Positions 17,329 to 26,814 of a stretch of DNA of 64,000 bases are shown piece by piece. Position numbers and translations under genes: made by a program. Location of the stretch: positions 1 to 64,000 of the forward strand of contig JAIYDI010000007.1 in NCBI GenBank assembly GCA_027487555.1, in the 5' to 3' direction. How positions within the stretch are numbered: position 1 is the first letter of the stretch; every line of letters starts with the position of its first letter. The notes beneath the pieces are model-generated. The model had not been told where the DNA came from, ran no database searches, and saw only the letters and a list, made by a program, of their open reading frames with translations. Source of the DNA: Hyphomicrobiales bacterium (GTDB lineage Bacteria > Pseudomonadota > Alphaproteobacteria > Rhizobiales > Devosiaceae).

Positions 17329-19287
17329 TTACTCGGGCTTCTTGGGCGCACGCGGGCCGCGCGGACGGTCGCCCATCGGGCGCGACGACGAGCGCGCGCC
17401 CCCGCCACCACCGGGCTTGCCGGCATAGGGCTTGGCCCCGAACGGCTTGCCACCACCACCGGGCTTGCCGGCGTAGGGCTTGCCACCCGCCGGCTTATCA
17501 CCGAATGACCGGGCCGGCTTGTCACCGTAGGGCCGTGCTGGCTTGTCGCCGTAGGGGCGCGCCGGCTTATCGCCATAGCTCCGTGCGGGCCGATCGCCCG
17601 CCGGCTTGTCGCCATAGGAACGGGCCGGCTTGTCACCGAAGGATTTGCGCGGCGGGCGCGCATCGCCATCGTCGCGACGCGGCTTGAACGCCGGCTTGTC
17701 GCCGAACGAGCGCGCAGGCTTATCGCCATAGGGACGCGCCGGGCGGTCACCATAGGCGCGCGCCGGGCGGTCACCCGCGGGCTTGTCGCCGTAAGACCGC
17801 GCCGGCTTGTCGCCATAGCTGCGCGGCGGACGCGCGCCACCATCTTCGTCGCGGCGCGGACGGAAGGGCTTCGCCCCCGCATCGCGGTCGCCATAGGGCT
17901 TCGCACCGAAACTCTTGGCGCCGAACGGCTTGCGGTCCCCGAACTTCTTGTCCCCAAAGCTCTTGTCGCCGTAGGGCTTCTTGTCGCCGAATTTCTTGTC
18001 GCCGAACGAGCGGGCGGGCTTGTCGCCGAAGCTCTTCTTGTCACCGAAGCTCTTGCGCTCGCCAAAGGGCTTCTTGTCGCCAAACGGCTTGCGGTCGCCG
18101 GAGCGGGCATCGTCGCGGTCGCGCGGCGGGCGCGGACGATCCGATTTCGGCTCGTGGTGGGCCGGGCGGCCGAAATTCTTCGCCGAGCTGTCATCGGCAT
18201 CGAAGCGCTCGCGCTTTTCGCGCTGCGGCTTCAGCGTCACCGTGCCCGAGGTGCCGTCCTCGAACAGCACGCGGCGCTTCTCGCCCTCCGGCTTTTCCGG
18301 ACGATCCACCGGCATCGGGCGCGGCCCGCGGCCCGGGCGGTCCGGACGCGGCAGCGGCTTCGCAGCCTTCGCCACCGTCTCGTCATCCTCGAAACGGAAT
18401 TGCGGCGCGTCGCGACGCGGCCCCTTGCGGGCCGGCGCCTCTTCGCCCGGCGCGCTCGCCCGCACCTTGGGGTTCAGGGCGCGCTGCTTCTGCGCCGCCA
18501 TCTCCGGCATCTCGCTGTCGAAATCGGCACCGGCTTCCTTGGCGAGCCGCTTGCCGAGCTGGTCGCGCAGCACGCGGGCGGGCACGGTTTCCACGGCGCC
18601 TTCCTTCAGGTCGCCGAGCTGGAACGGCCCGAAGCTGACGCGGATCAGGCGGTTCACCTGCAGCCCGAGCTCGCCCAGCACGTTCTTCACTTCACGGTTC
18701 TTGCCTTCGCGCAGGCCCAGCACCAGCCAGGTATTGGAGCCCTGCTGGCGCTCGAGCTGTGCTTCGATCGGGCCATATTCGACACCGTCGATGGTGATGC
18801 CGTCCTTGAGCGCATCGAGCTGTGGCTGGGTCACGGTGCCGAAGGCGCGCACGCGGTAGCGGCGCAGCCAGCCGGTCGCCGGCAGTTCGAGCACGCGCTT
18901 CAGCCCGCCGTCATTGGTGAGCAGCAGCAGCCCTTCGGTATTGATATCGAGCCGGCCGATCGAGACGACACGCGGCAGGTCCTGTTCGCCCAAGGCCTCG
19001 AAAATCGTCGGGCGGCCTTCGGGGTCCTTCTCGGTCACCACAAGACCAGCAGGCTTGTGGTACAGCCACACGCGCGTGCCCTGCCGGGCGGCGAGCGGGT
19101 TGCCATCGACCTTGATCTTGTCTTTTTCGGAAACGTTGAAGGCGGGCGTCAGCACCTTCTTGCCGTTCACGGTGACGCGGCCGTCCTTGATCCAGCCTTC
19201 GGCGTCACGCCGCGAGCACAGGCCCGAACGGGCAATAACCTTGGCGAGGCGGTCGCCGGCCGCGGCATCGGCGGAAATATCGGACAT
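17329..19287 (-). CDS. rluB: RluB-type 23S rRNA pseudouridine synthase with long repetitive basic tail
   Basis: The 652-residue protein has an S4 RNA-binding domain at about 12-60 (LAKVIARSGLCSRRDAEGWI) and an RsuA/RluB catalytic domain up to about residue 245. The catalytic Asp is at about 114 in GRLDINTEGLLL, and GKNREVKNVL follows. Enzymes of this family are usually 240-300 residues. Here about 400 residues of charged, low-complexity sequence follow, first mixed, then from about residue 395 to the end dominated by repeats of the type GDKPARSYGDKP and GDKKFGDKK. The tail is disordered by composition and strongly basic, suiting it to bind rRNA or ribosomal particles, which is inference. RluB versus RluE/RsuA specificity is by analogy. 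Confidence 0.88.
   Translation of the reverse strand: MSDISADAAAGDRLAKVIARSGLCSRRDAEGWIKDGRVTVNGKKVLTPAFNVSEKDKIKVDGNPLAARQGTRVWLYHKPAGLVVTEKDPEGRPTIFEALGEQDLPRVVSIGRLDINTEGLLLLTNDGGLKRVLELPATGWLRRYRVRAFGTVTQPQLDALKDGITIDGVEYGPIEAQLERQQGSNTWLVLGLREGKNREVKNVLGELGLQVNRLIRVSFGPFQLGDLKEGAVETVPARVLRDQLGKRLAKEAGADFDSEMPEMAAQKQRALNPKVRASAPGEEAPARKGPRRDAPQFRFEDDETVAKAAKPLPRPDRPGRGPRPMPVDRPEKPEGEKRRVLFEDGTSGTVTLKPQREKRERFDADDSSAKNFGRPAHHEPKSDRPRPPRDRDDARSGDRKPFGDKKPFGERKSFGDKKSFGDKPARSFGDKKFGDKKPYGDKSFGDKKFGDRKPFGAKSFGAKPYGDRDAGAKPFRPRRDEDGGARPPRSYGDKPARSYGDKPAGDRPARAYGDRPARPYGDKPARSFGDKPAFKPRRDDGDARPPRKSFGDKPARSYGDKPAGDRPARSYGDKPARPYGDKPARPYGDKPARSFGDKPAGGKPYAGKPGGGGKPFGAKPYAGKPGGGGGARSSSRPMGDRPRGPRAPKKPE
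17400..18110. repeat. Coding tandem repeats (GDKP-type units) in the pseudouridine synthase tail
   Basis: On the minus strand the sequence reads as degenerate 12- to 27-base units encoding Gly-Asp-Lys/Arg-Pro-Ala-Arg-Ser/Pro-Tyr/Phe, repeated more than thirty times with Lys-rich variants in the first half and Arg/Pro-rich variants in the second. All unit lengths keep the reading frame. The high similarity of neighbouring units suggests expansion by slippage or unequal recombination. These are protein-coding repeats and not a CRISPR array, since there are no unique spacers. Confidence 0.8.
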
Positions 19288-19354
19288 GTCGTACTCCTGC
19301 GGGACCCGTCACGGGCGGCGCATCATGAGAAAAGGGAGGTAGAGGCTCGTGCTC

Positions 19355-19996
19355 TTACTGCTGCGCGAGCTTTTTGGCGAGAGCCTTCTTCACATCGGGC
19401 GGGCAAGTCGGGTCGTCGAGCGGCACGAGGTCGCCATTCGGCGCCAGACAGACGAGATCCTGGCCCTTCACGGTGGTGAAATATTCTTCCGGCGGCAGAT
19501 AGAGCGGGCGCGCGCCCTTCTGCACCGTCACGTTCTTCGCCTTGGCCGTGAGCTTGGCGATTTCCGCCTGTGTCATCGGGCGGCCCGAACTGGTTGTCGG
19601 GTCGAACACCTGTGCCCGCTTGATGCGGTTCACGTCTTCCTGGCTCAGGCTGCTCAGGTCGACCTTCACCTTGTCCGAATCCTCGGGCAATTGCGCAATG
19701 GCGGTATCGGCCTTGGCGTCGGCCGGAGGCGGCAGGCTTCCGTCCTTGGGCAGCACCAGCGGCCCGCGCGTTTCCTTGTCTTCTGCCACCTTTGCCTTGT
19801 CGACCATGCCGAGGCCCTGCAGCGTCGAGGTCATCACCTCGCGCTCGAAGGTCGCCGGATCCGTCAGCGCATTGGTGCCTTCCACGGTGGTGCAGCCGGC
19901 AAGCCCCGCGCCCACACCGACGAGGGTGAGGGCCACAAACCCCGAACGCATGAACACCGACATCGTGGCCCGGCGACCGGCAAACGCCTTCAGCAT
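19355..19996 (-). CDS. Putative outer-membrane lipoprotein (possible DUF3035/BamF-like)
   Basis: The 213-residue protein has a lipoprotein signal peptide with lipobox LAGC, acylated Cys at residue 35. A second in-frame ATG at codon 12 gives a more usual signal length. The mature part is acidic. Its segment RGPLVLPKDGSLPPP recalls the conserved block of alphaproteobacterial DUF3035 lipoproteins (BamF in Caulobacter), and those genes also often follow lspA, as here. The rest cannot be matched by eye, so the family call is tentative. It is likely cotranscribed with ileS and lspA. Confidence 0.6.
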   Translation of the reverse strand: MLKAFAGRRATMSVFMRSGFVALTLVGVGAGLAGCTTVEGTNALTDPATFEREVMTSTLQGLGMVDKAKVAEDKETRGPLVLPKDGSLPPPADAKADTAIAQLPEDSDKVKVDLSSLSQEDVNRIKRAQVFDPTTSSGRPMTQAEIAKLTAKAKNVTVQKGARPLYLPPEEYFTTVKGQDLVCLAPNGDLVPLDDPTCPPDVKKALAKKLAQQ

Positions 19997-20082
19997 GTGT
20001 ATTCCCTTATCCGCAACCACCCCAGCGGGCAGAGGCTTATAGACCAACAGGCGCGCTGTGGCCAGATTGAGGCGTGTTCGTG

Positions 20083-20637
20083 CTAATGCGCCGGGGTCTT
20101 TTTGCTGGGGCGGCCGAGCCCGAGGAAATCGAGGAGCAGCAGAAGCACGCCGAAGGTAATCGCCACATCGGCGATATTGAAGATGTAGAAGCTCACCTGG
20201 CCCACGTGGAAGTGGAAAAAGTCCGCCACCGCGCCATACAGCAGGCGATCGAGCGCATTGGACAGGGCCCCGCCGATCGCCATCATCAGCCCGAAACGCA
20301 CCAGCGCATCGGTCGTGCGCCACCACCAGACCGCGAGACCGGCAATCGCCACGGCGGCGATCAGCCCCAGGCCCCAGACCGGCATGAAATCGAGCAGCCC
20401 GTACGAAACGCCGCGGTTCCACACCAGCACATAGTCGAAGAACGACGTCACAGGCACGAACTCGCCGCCGAGCCAGCCAGTGGCGTTGACGGGGACGAAA
20501 TAGCCTGGATGGTCGAGGCAGACCTCCGGGCCCGCGCCGATACACTGGGCCGACACCTGCACGCCCTTGTGCAGGCGGTCGAGCCCGAAGGCAACAATGC
20601 CCGCGATGAGGGAGGAGATGAGATAGGGGCGGGTCAC
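20083..20637 (-). CDS. lspA: Lipoprotein signal peptidase (signal peptidase II)
   Basis: This inner-membrane aspartyl protease removes signal peptides of lipoproteins such as the one encoded just downstream. Four membrane segments and the family blocks NRGVSYGLL, GALSNALDRL (first catalytic Asp) and FNIADVAITFG (second catalytic Asp) are present. The GTG at 20637 gives 184 residues and starts seven bases after the ileS stop. An ATG at 20670 inside ileS is the alternative. A roughly 45-residue periplasmic insertion with two Cys (about 35-65) is larger than in E. coli LspA. The pairing with ileS is classic. Confidence 0.9.
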   Translation of the reverse strand: MTRPYLISSLIAGIVAFGLDRLHKGVQVSAQCIGAGPEVCLDHPGYFVPVNATGWLGGEFVPVTSFFDYVLVWNRGVSYGLLDFMPVWGLGLIAAVAIAGLAVWWWRTTDALVRFGLMMAIGGALSNALDRLLYGAVADFFHFHVGQVSFYIFNIADVAITFGVLLLLLDFLGLGRPSKKTPAH

Positions 20638-20644
20638 CGACTGC

Positions 20645-23600
20645 CTAAATCCCCGCTGCCGCCCGTTCATCCAGCGCCTGGCGATCGCGCTTCGACACGT
20701 CGCCATCCATCTCGCTTTCGGCGAAATACCGCCGCGAGCGCGCGCATTGCCGGCCCGTGGCCTTCTCGAAGACCACGGCCACGCCCTTCACCTCGTCGAG
20801 GCGGAAGGCATTGTCCGGGCCCTCGCCCGCGACGATCTCGATACCCGAGGTGATGGCGATCTCGGCCAGATCGACGCCGTCGAGCGCCTGAGTGAACCCC
20901 GCATCCGCCAGATAGACCCTGGGCGCCGCTTCGAGCGACGAGCCGATGGTCTTTTCCCGCCGCACGATTTCGAGCGCGCCGGTCACCACCTTGCGGATAT
21001 CGCGCACCACATCCCACTTCGCCGCCAAGGCCGGCTGCAGCCAGCTCTCGGGCAGCTCGGGGAACTCACGCAGATGCACCGAGCTTTCGGCACCCGGGTT
21101 CCGCTCCAGCCACGCCTCTTCCATGGTGAACACCAGGATCGGCGCGAGCCACGCGGTCAGCGTGTTGAACAGTTCGTCGAGCACCGTGAGGCTCGCCCGA
21201 CGCTTCACCGACGAGACGGGATCGCAATAGAGGCTGTCCTTGCGGATATCGAAGTAGAAGGCGCTCAGCTCGATATTCATGAAGTTCGAGAGCGCCGCGA
21301 TGATGCGCTTGTAGTCGTAGGTGTCGTAGGCCTCGCGCACCGTGCCATCGAGCTCCTTCAGCCGGTGCAGCACCAGCCGCTCGAGCTCGGGCATATCGGC
21401 ATAATCCACCCGCTCGCTCGCCTTGTAGTGGGCGAGGTTGCCGAGCAGCCAGCGGATCGAATTGCGCAGCTTGCGGTAATTGTCGACGGTGGAGTTGATG
21501 ATCTCCTTGCCGATGCGCAAATCGTCGGAATAATCCGACGACGCCACCCAGAGGCGCAGGATATCGGCGCCATATTGCTTGATCACGTCCTGCGGGGCCA
21601 CGGTATTGCCCAGCGATTTCGACATTTTCTTCCCCTCGCCATCGAGGGTGAAGCCGTGCGTCAAGACGCTGGCATAGGGCGCGAAGCCGTTCGTCGCGCA
21701 GCTTTCGAGCAGCGATGAATGGAACCAGCCGCGATGCTGGTCCGAGCCTTCGAGATACATGCCGGCGGGGAATTGCAGGTCGGGCCATTTCTGCGGGTTG
21801 CGCAGCACCCAGGAATGCGTGGTGCCGCTTTCGAACCACACATCGAGAATGTCGTCGATCTTCTGCCACTCGTCCGGGTTCACCGGCTTGCCATTATGCG
21901 TCGCGCCCGCGAGGAAGCGCGCCTTGGCGCCCGGCTTGAACCAGGCATCGGCGCCCTCTTCCTCGAAGGCCTGCCCGATGCGGTGGTTCACCGCCTCGTC
22001 CTTCAGGATCTCGTCGGTCGCCTCGTTATAGAACACGGCGATCGGCACGCCCCAGGCGCGCTGCCGCGACAGCACCCAGTCGGGCCGGTCGGCGATCATC
22101 GAGCGCAGCCGGTTCTGCCCGGCGGGCGGATAGAAGGTGGTCGCATCGATGGCGGCGAGCGCCCGGGTGCGGAGCGTATCGCCCGCCTTCCCCTGGATAT
22201 CGCGGTCCATATAGACGAACCATTGCGGCGTGTTGCGGTAGATGATCGGCTTCTTCGAGCGCCACGAATGCGGGTACTGGTGCTTCACGCGACCGCGCGC
22301 CACCATCATGCCGCGCTCGGCCAGCGCGGTGATGACGCGGTTATTGGCGTCGCCCTTTTTCCCCGCATCGTCGATCACCCGCGCGCCTTCGAAGCCCGGC
22401 GCGTCCTTGGTGTAGAACCCGGCATCGTCGACGGTGAACGGGATGGCGGTATCGATGCCGCGCTGGGTTAGAGTGCGGCCCGATTTCAGCCAGATATCGA
22501 AGTCGTCGAGGCCGTGGCTCGGCGCCGTGTGCACGAAACCGGTACCGGTATCGTCGGTGACGTGGTCACCCGCAAGCAACGGAACAGCAAAGCCATAGCC
22601 GTTGGATAGCCCCTTGAGCGGATGGGACGTCGTTACGGCTATCAGTTCATCGGCGCCAATCGTTCCAAGCCGCTCAAACGCGTCCACTTTCGCCTTGGCA
22701 AAAACGTCGCCAGCGAGTTTGTCGGCGAGGACATATTTCTCGCCCACCTTGGCCCAGTTGCCTTCCGGCGCGGCGACGATCTTGTACAGTCCGTAGCTGA
22801 TATCGGGCGAAAACGAAATCGCGCGATTGGCAGGGATGGTCCAGGGCGTCGTCGTCCAAATGACCACACTTGCGTCGTTCAGGTCCGATTTGACCTTTTC
22901 GACGACACTACGCTGCACATTGTCATCTACCGCACCAGCGATTGAGCCTTGACGGTACGCGACGTCTACCACCGGGAACTTCACCCAGATCGTGTCGCTC
23001 TCGTAGTCCTGGTACTCGATTTCGGCTTCGGCGAGCGCGGTGCGCTCCACCACGCTCCACATCACCGGCTTCGAACCGCGATAGAGCTGGCCCGACATGG
23101 CCACCTTCATCAGCTCGCGGGCGATCTGCGCCTCGGCGTCGTAGCTCATGGTCAAATACGGGTTGCCCCAGTCGCCCACGACGCCCAGCCGCTTGAATTC
23201 CTCGCGCTGGGTATCCACCCAATATTGCGCGAACGAGCGACACTCGTTGCGGAACTCGTTGATCTCGACGTCGTCCTTGTTCTGGCCCTTCTGGCGGTAC
23301 TGCTCTTCCACCTTCCATTCGATGGGCAGGCCGTGGCAATCCCAGCCCGGCACATAGGCCGAGTTGTAGCCGAGCATGGTCTTCGAGCGGCTCACCAGAT
23401 CCTTGAGGATCTTGTTGAGTGCGTGGCCGATATGGATGTTGCCGTTCGCATAGGGCGGGCCATCATGCAGGGTAAAGAGCGGCTTGCCCTTCCCCGCCGC
23501 CCGCTGCCGCCCGTAAATATCCAGCTCTTCCCAGCGCTTCAGCCAGTGCGGCTCGCGCTCGGGCAGGCCGGCGCGCATGGGAAACTGGGTCTCGGGCAGG

Positions 23601-23650
23601 AACAGCGTATTGGAATAATCGCTGCCCGCGCTGGTCGCGGTATCGTTCAT
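20645..23650 (-). CDS. ileS: Isoleucine--tRNA ligase
   Basis: The 1001-residue class Ia aminoacyl-tRNA synthetase charges tRNA-Ile. The HIGH motif is in [12 protein letters not shown] near residue 72 and the KMSKS loop in [11 protein letters not shown], separated by the editing domain ([11 protein letters not shown] is its typical block). The C-terminal anticodon-binding region is complete. The final residues lack the four-Cys zinc motif of some IleS proteins but keep an isolated Cys ([15 protein letters not shown]). It leads the ileS-lspA-lipoprotein set. Confidence 0.96.
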   Translation of the reverse strand: MNDTATSAGSDYSNTLFLPETQFPMRAGLPEREPHWLKRWEELDIYGRQRAAGKGKPLFTLHDGPPYANGNIHIGHALNKILKDLVSRSKTMLGYNSAYVPGWDCHGLPIEWKVEEQYRQKGQNKDDVEINEFRNECRSFAQYWVDTQREEFKRLGVVGDWGNPYLTMSYDAEAQIARELMKVAMSGQLYRGSKPVMWSVVERTALAEAEIEYQDYESDTIWVKFPVVDVAYRQGSIAGAVDDNVQRSVVEKVKSDLNDASVVIWTTTPWTIPANRAISFSPDISYGLYKIVAAPEGNWAKVGEKYVLADKLAGDVFAKAKVDAFERLGTIGADELIAVTTSHPLKGLSNGYGFAVPLLAGDHVTDDTGTGFVHTAPSHGLDDFDIWLKSGRTLTQRGIDTAIPFTVDDAGFYTKDAPGFEGARVIDDAGKKGDANNRVITALAERGMMVARGRVKHQYPHSWRSKKPIIYRNTPQWFVYMDRDIQGKAGDTLRTRALAAIDATTFYPPAGQNRLRSMIADRPDWVLSRQRAWGVPIAVFYNEATDEILKDEAVNHRIGQAFEEEGADAWFKPGAKARFLAGATHNGKPVNPDEWQKIDDILDVWFESGTTHSWVLRNPQKWPDLQFPAGMYLEGSDQHRGWFHSSLLESCATNGFAPYASVLTHGFTLDGEGKKMSKSLGNTVAPQDVIKQYGADILRLWVASSDYSDDLRIGKEIINSTVDNYRKLRNSIRWLLGNLAHYKASERVDYADMPELERLVLHRLKELDGTVREAYDTYDYKRIIAALSNFMNIELSAFYFDIRKDSLYCDPVSSVKRRASLTVLDELFNTLTAWLAPILVFTMEEAWLERNPGAESSVHLREFPELPESWLQPALAAKWDVVRDIRKVVTGALEIVRREKTIGSSLEAAPRVYLADAGFTQALDGVDLAEIAITSGIEIVAGEGPDNAFRLDEVKGVAVVFEKATGRQCARSRRYFAESEMDGDVSKRDRQALDERAAAGI

Positions 23651-23742
23651 CGTTTGGCCGATGCTCTAAAGGAAAAAGGCTGCGGGCTTTTAGCAAGCCC
23701 ACAGCCACGGTGCCAGTCTCAATTCAGTTGGGCCGCCTCGGC

Positions 23743-24459
23743 TCAGCTCGGCGAGGGGTTGTTGGGGTTCTGCTGCTGCTTCTCCGACTGCTGCGTCCCC
23801 TCCGGTTGCCACGGGCCGGTCACAGCCTCCATCAACGCTTGACCGAGTGTCGGGTCGACGGCCAGCAACTGCGAATTCTGTGCGGCCGTGCTGAGCTTCG
23901 TGGTCAGTTGCGCCTGCAGTTGCGGCGCGGCCGTGGCAATCACCGGCACCCGCGAGATAGTAAAGGCATTGACCATTATCTCCTTCGCCGACGCCGGGCT
24001 CGCCGCGAAAACCGTCGGGTTGGCCGCCAGATCGACAATTGCAGGGAGCGCGGCGGCCACTGCCCCGGGATTCACCGCCTGTACACTCGGGTTGGCCGCG
24101 ATCCGTCCGGCTGCGGCCAGGACAACCATCACCGATTGCGGCGCCGCCGCAATCACCGCGGTCGAATTGATAACCGCCAACACCGCCCCGAGCGCTGCCG
24201 CGGCCACGGCCGGGTTCGTGCTGACGAGTGTTTCCGCCGCCGCAGCGACCTGCGCTGCAAGCGCGGCCTGCCGCACGGGATTCCCCGCCGACAAAGTGAC
24301 AATGGCCTGCTGCATCAGCGCGGCATTGCCGCTCAACACCGCTGCCTTGAGCGCTGGCGGAAGATTCGAGAGTGTTTGCTGGGCGAGAACCGGCGTCACC
24401 GGCAGCGCGGCAACAGGAACCGCCAACGCAGCCAAAATGACAAACAAAATGCGACGCAT
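23743..24459 (-). CDS. Secreted alanine-rich repeat protein, function unknown
   Basis: The start MRRILFVILAAL at 24459 gives 238 residues with a Sec signal peptide ending near LAQQ. The mature protein is helical and Ala/Val-rich, built from degenerate units of about 30-35 residues that recur around an Asn-Pro or Ser-Pro turn (STNPAVAAAAL, AANPSVQAVNP, AANPTVFAASP). It ends in a polar tail KQQQNPNNPSPS. The protein encoded directly upstream has the same design and ends NPKNPSPT, so they are probably diverged duplicates. No enzyme motif is seen, and export to the periplasm or beyond is inferred from the signal only. Confidence 0.6.
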   Translation of the reverse strand: MRRILFVILAALAVPVAALPVTPVLAQQTLSNLPPALKAAVLSGNAALMQQAIVTLSAGNPVRQAALAAQVAAAAETLVSTNPAVAAAALGAVLAVINSTAVIAAAPQSVMVVLAAAGRIAANPSVQAVNPGAVAAALPAIVDLAANPTVFAASPASAKEIMVNAFTISRVPVIATAAPQLQAQLTTKLSTAAQNSQLLAVDPTLGQALMEAVTGPWQPEGTQQSEKQQQNPNNPSPS

Positions 24460-24662
24460 CCAAAAACCCCAGGCCCAGAACTTAATACGCATTTTCACGT
24501 GATTTGTGCGAGTGCGCAAGGGCTCAATGCCGAAACGGGCTAACGCACGGGTGTTAAGCGTCAGTCAAAACGCAGCCGTATAATTTCGCGCACCCTTCAG
24601 CATTGCGCAAAACTGCGCGGCACAACGGCCCTTCACGCAAGCGGCCCGGCAGTGCCAGTGGC

Positions 24663-25490
24663 TCAGGTGGGCGAGGGGTTCTTCGGATTCGGCTTCGGCT
24701 CATCCTCGGGGAAGAGTTCTTTGTGGAATTCGAGCATGTCCGGGTACATCTCCTGAACCGAATAGGCTTCCTGCGCCTCCTTTAGGGCGGCCTTTATTTC
24801 CTTTACCGCATCGGGATAGGCGGCCTTGATGGCCTCTTTCTTTGCCGTCTGCGTCACCGATTTCACGACGTCCTTGGCAAGCTCTTTGTCGCCGAAAAGG
24901 ATCGACGGCTTGAGGACCACCTCGCCGATCTTGCCGGCCAGCTTGCCCACCGCCTGCGGGTTTGCCGTCTGCACGTCGCTCTTGGCGATGACATCCGCGG
25001 CGACCTTGCTGATCTTGACGGCAGCAGTGTTGTCCTCGGTAGAAGTCATTTCGGACGCCAGATCCATGATCTTGTCGAGCACATTCAGCGCCTTTAGCGG
25101 GTCGGTCGCCGCGAGGGTCTTCGCGCCATTCGCGGCGCGCAATGTCAGCGATGCGGCCTTTTCGACATCATCGCCCGCTAGTTCCTTGATCAAGTTCGTC
25201 ACGCATTCGCTATCGCCGGCCGCAACGCAGGCATCGAGATCTTCCTCGGTCGGCGGAAGGTCTTCGAGCTGTCGGTCATTCGCGTCGTCCGTAAAGTTTT
25301 CGTTCTCATCGCGACCGGAGAAATCGAGGGTCTCGTTGGCATCCTCCGACTGACCCAAGGCCGTGTCGACATGTCCGCGATGCACTGTGGGGTTCTTCGC
25401 ATTGGAGGTGACCGGCGAAGCCAGCGCAGGCACGCTTATGGCAAACAGAAGCACCGCCAAGACTGCGGTGAGAAAACGATGCATCGACAT
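24663..25490 (-). CDS. Secreted acidic protein sharing its C-terminal tail with the next gene
   Basis: The 275-residue protein from ATG 25490 (or 25484) has a signal peptide cleaved near ALAS. An acidic disordered stretch (about 40-85, rich in Glu/Asp/Asn) holds two Cys at about 90 and 98 that could form a disulfide. An alpha-helical region follows with units such as AATDPLKALNVLDKI and TANPQAVGKLAGKI, parallel in style to the neighbour. The tail ends NPKNPSPT. No known family is recognised. The gap 24460-24662 between the two genes shows no further ORF. Confidence 0.6.
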   Translation of the reverse strand: MSMHRFLTAVLAVLLFAISVPALASPVTSNAKNPTVHRGHVDTALGQSEDANETLDFSGRDENENFTDDANDRQLEDLPPTEEDLDACVAAGDSECVTNLIKELAGDDVEKAASLTLRAANGAKTLAATDPLKALNVLDKIMDLASEMTSTEDNTAAVKISKVAADVIAKSDVQTANPQAVGKLAGKIGEVVLKPSILFGDKELAKDVVKSVTQTAKKEAIKAAYPDAVKEIKAALKEAQEAYSVQEMYPDMLEFHKELFPEDEPKPNPKNPSPT

Positions 25491-25575
25491 AGGCCCCCGG
25501 ACCTCAGAACTCACTCATAACCTAAGGGATTTCCCGTAGCTGGCGCAACCCGCCAGCATCGGCACATAGCAACCC

Positions 25576-26550
25576 CTACCTGAAAAATCCCAGCCGCCGG
25601 TCGAGATCGGACACCGGCACCGTGGTCTGCAAATAGCGGCGCGCTTCCTGCGCGTCCTTGTTCACGGCGGCGATCAACTCATCGAGGCCGCGGAACTTTT
25701 CCTGCCCGCGCACCAGCCCGAGCAGCGAGACTGCCAGCGTCTCGCCATAGATCATCTCGTCGAAATCGAAGATCCAGGTCTCGAAGGGCGGCCGCTCGTT
25801 GTTGAACATCGGCTTGCCATAGCTCGCCACGCCATCGAGCAGCCGGTCGCCGAGCCGGGCGCGCACCGCATAGACGCCCTGCATCAATCCGAAACCTGTG
25901 GGGGTGGCGACATTGGCGGTGGGGAAACCGAGTTCGCGGCCGCGCTGGTCGCCCTTCACCACCTCGCCCGACAGATACCAGTGGTAGCCGAGCAGCTGGC
26001 TCGCGCCCACCACGTCGCCCTTGCCGAGCAGGCCGCGGATACGCGACGACGAAATATGATCGTCGCCCTCGTCGAGCAGGTCGAGCACCACCACTTCGAA
26101 GCCATTCCGGATACCGGCTTCGGCGAGATAGGCCGGCGTGCCGCGGCGGTTGTGGCCGAAGTGGAAATCCGCGCCCACCGACACCCCGCGCACCGCCAGT
26201 GCCTCGACGAGGAAGCGCTGGACGAAATCTTCGGCCTCGATTTCCGAGAAGCCCTTCGAGAACGGCATCACCACAATGCCGTCGAGGCCCATCTGCTCGG
26301 CAATCCGGGCCTTCTGGTCGGCATAGGTCAGGCGGAACATGAACGGGGCGGGCGCGAACACGTCGCGCGGATGCGGCTCGAAGGTCAGCACCACGGCCGG
26401 AACGCCCAGTGCCCGCGCCCTGTCGCGCAGGGCGCCGAACACACGCTGATGTCCGCGATGGCAGCCATCGAAATTGCCGATCGCGACCATGGCGCCCTTC
26501 AGGGCGTCTGGCACATGGTCGAGGCCGGCGAGCCTCAGAAAGCCGGACAA
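25576..26550 (-). CDS. ribF: Bifunctional riboflavin kinase/FAD synthetase
   Basis: It converts riboflavin to FMN and then FAD. The N-terminal adenylyltransferase domain has AIGNFDGCHRGHQ (the GxFDGxHxGH motif) and SSSRIRGLL. The C-terminal kinase domain has GRELGFPTANV and the ETWIFDFDEMIYG block. Conserved sequence begins at LSGFLRLAGLDHVP. No ATG lies there, so a TTG at 26550 with GGGTGA just upstream is used (324 residues). An ATG at 26643 would add 31 atypical residues. It is followed by a promoter-like gap to the secreted pair and preceded by repeat R3. Confidence 0.93.
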   Translation of the reverse strand: MSGFLRLAGLDHVPDALKGAMVAIGNFDGCHRGHQRVFGALRDRARALGVPAVVLTFEPHPRDVFAPAPFMFRLTYADQKARIAEQMGLDGIVVMPFSKGFSEIEAEDFVQRFLVEALAVRGVSVGADFHFGHNRRGTPAYLAEAGIRNGFEVVVLDLLDEGDDHISSSRIRGLLGKGDVVGASQLLGYHWYLSGEVVKGDQRGRELGFPTANVATPTGFGLMQGVYAVRARLGDRLLDGVASYGKPMFNNERPPFETWIFDFDEMIYGETLAVSLLGLVRGQEKFRGLDELIAAVNKDAQEARRYLQTTVPVSDLDRRLGFFR

Positions 26551-26684
26551 ATTGTCACCCGAAACAAATGTGGTCCGGATATGGCAAGAAACGCCCGGAG
26601 GCGCAAGGCAGGCGAAGGCGTGCCAGCCATGCGAGGGGGTCACGGCGGCGATGGCGACGGTCCCCAGCTGCCCCTGCCACCTGT

Positions 26685-26784
26685 GTCATCCCGGCGAAGG
26701 CCGGGATCCAGCCTCATGTCTCTCCCCGCCACCTGGCGGCCGCGGAAGCATCTCAGGATGGGTGCCGGCCTGCGCCGGCATGAC
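26685..26784. repeat. Palindromic intergenic repeat R3, copy A
   Basis: The outer arms GTCATCCCGGCGAAGGCCGG and its imperfect complement CCGGCCTGCGCCGGCATGAC close a 100-base element whose inside also has the pair CACCTGGCGGC/GCGGAAGC seen again at 38376. The arms resemble a repeat widely dispersed between genes of alphaproteobacteria. It lies between the ends of prfC and the start of ribF. Confidence 0.8.
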
Positions 26785-26814
26785 ATCGCGCGAGTGGCCC
26801 CTGAAATGCCAATC

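Noticed and set aside
17400..18110. Short regularly spaced repeats that might suggest a CRISPR array
   Set aside because: Units vary in length, lie without unique spacers, and keep a reading frame inside a gene. They encode a protein tail.
18154..19479. Long plus-strand frame opposite the pseudouridine synthase
   Set aside because: It is an antisense shadow of the catalytic domain, with no start context and skewed His/Arg/Gln composition.
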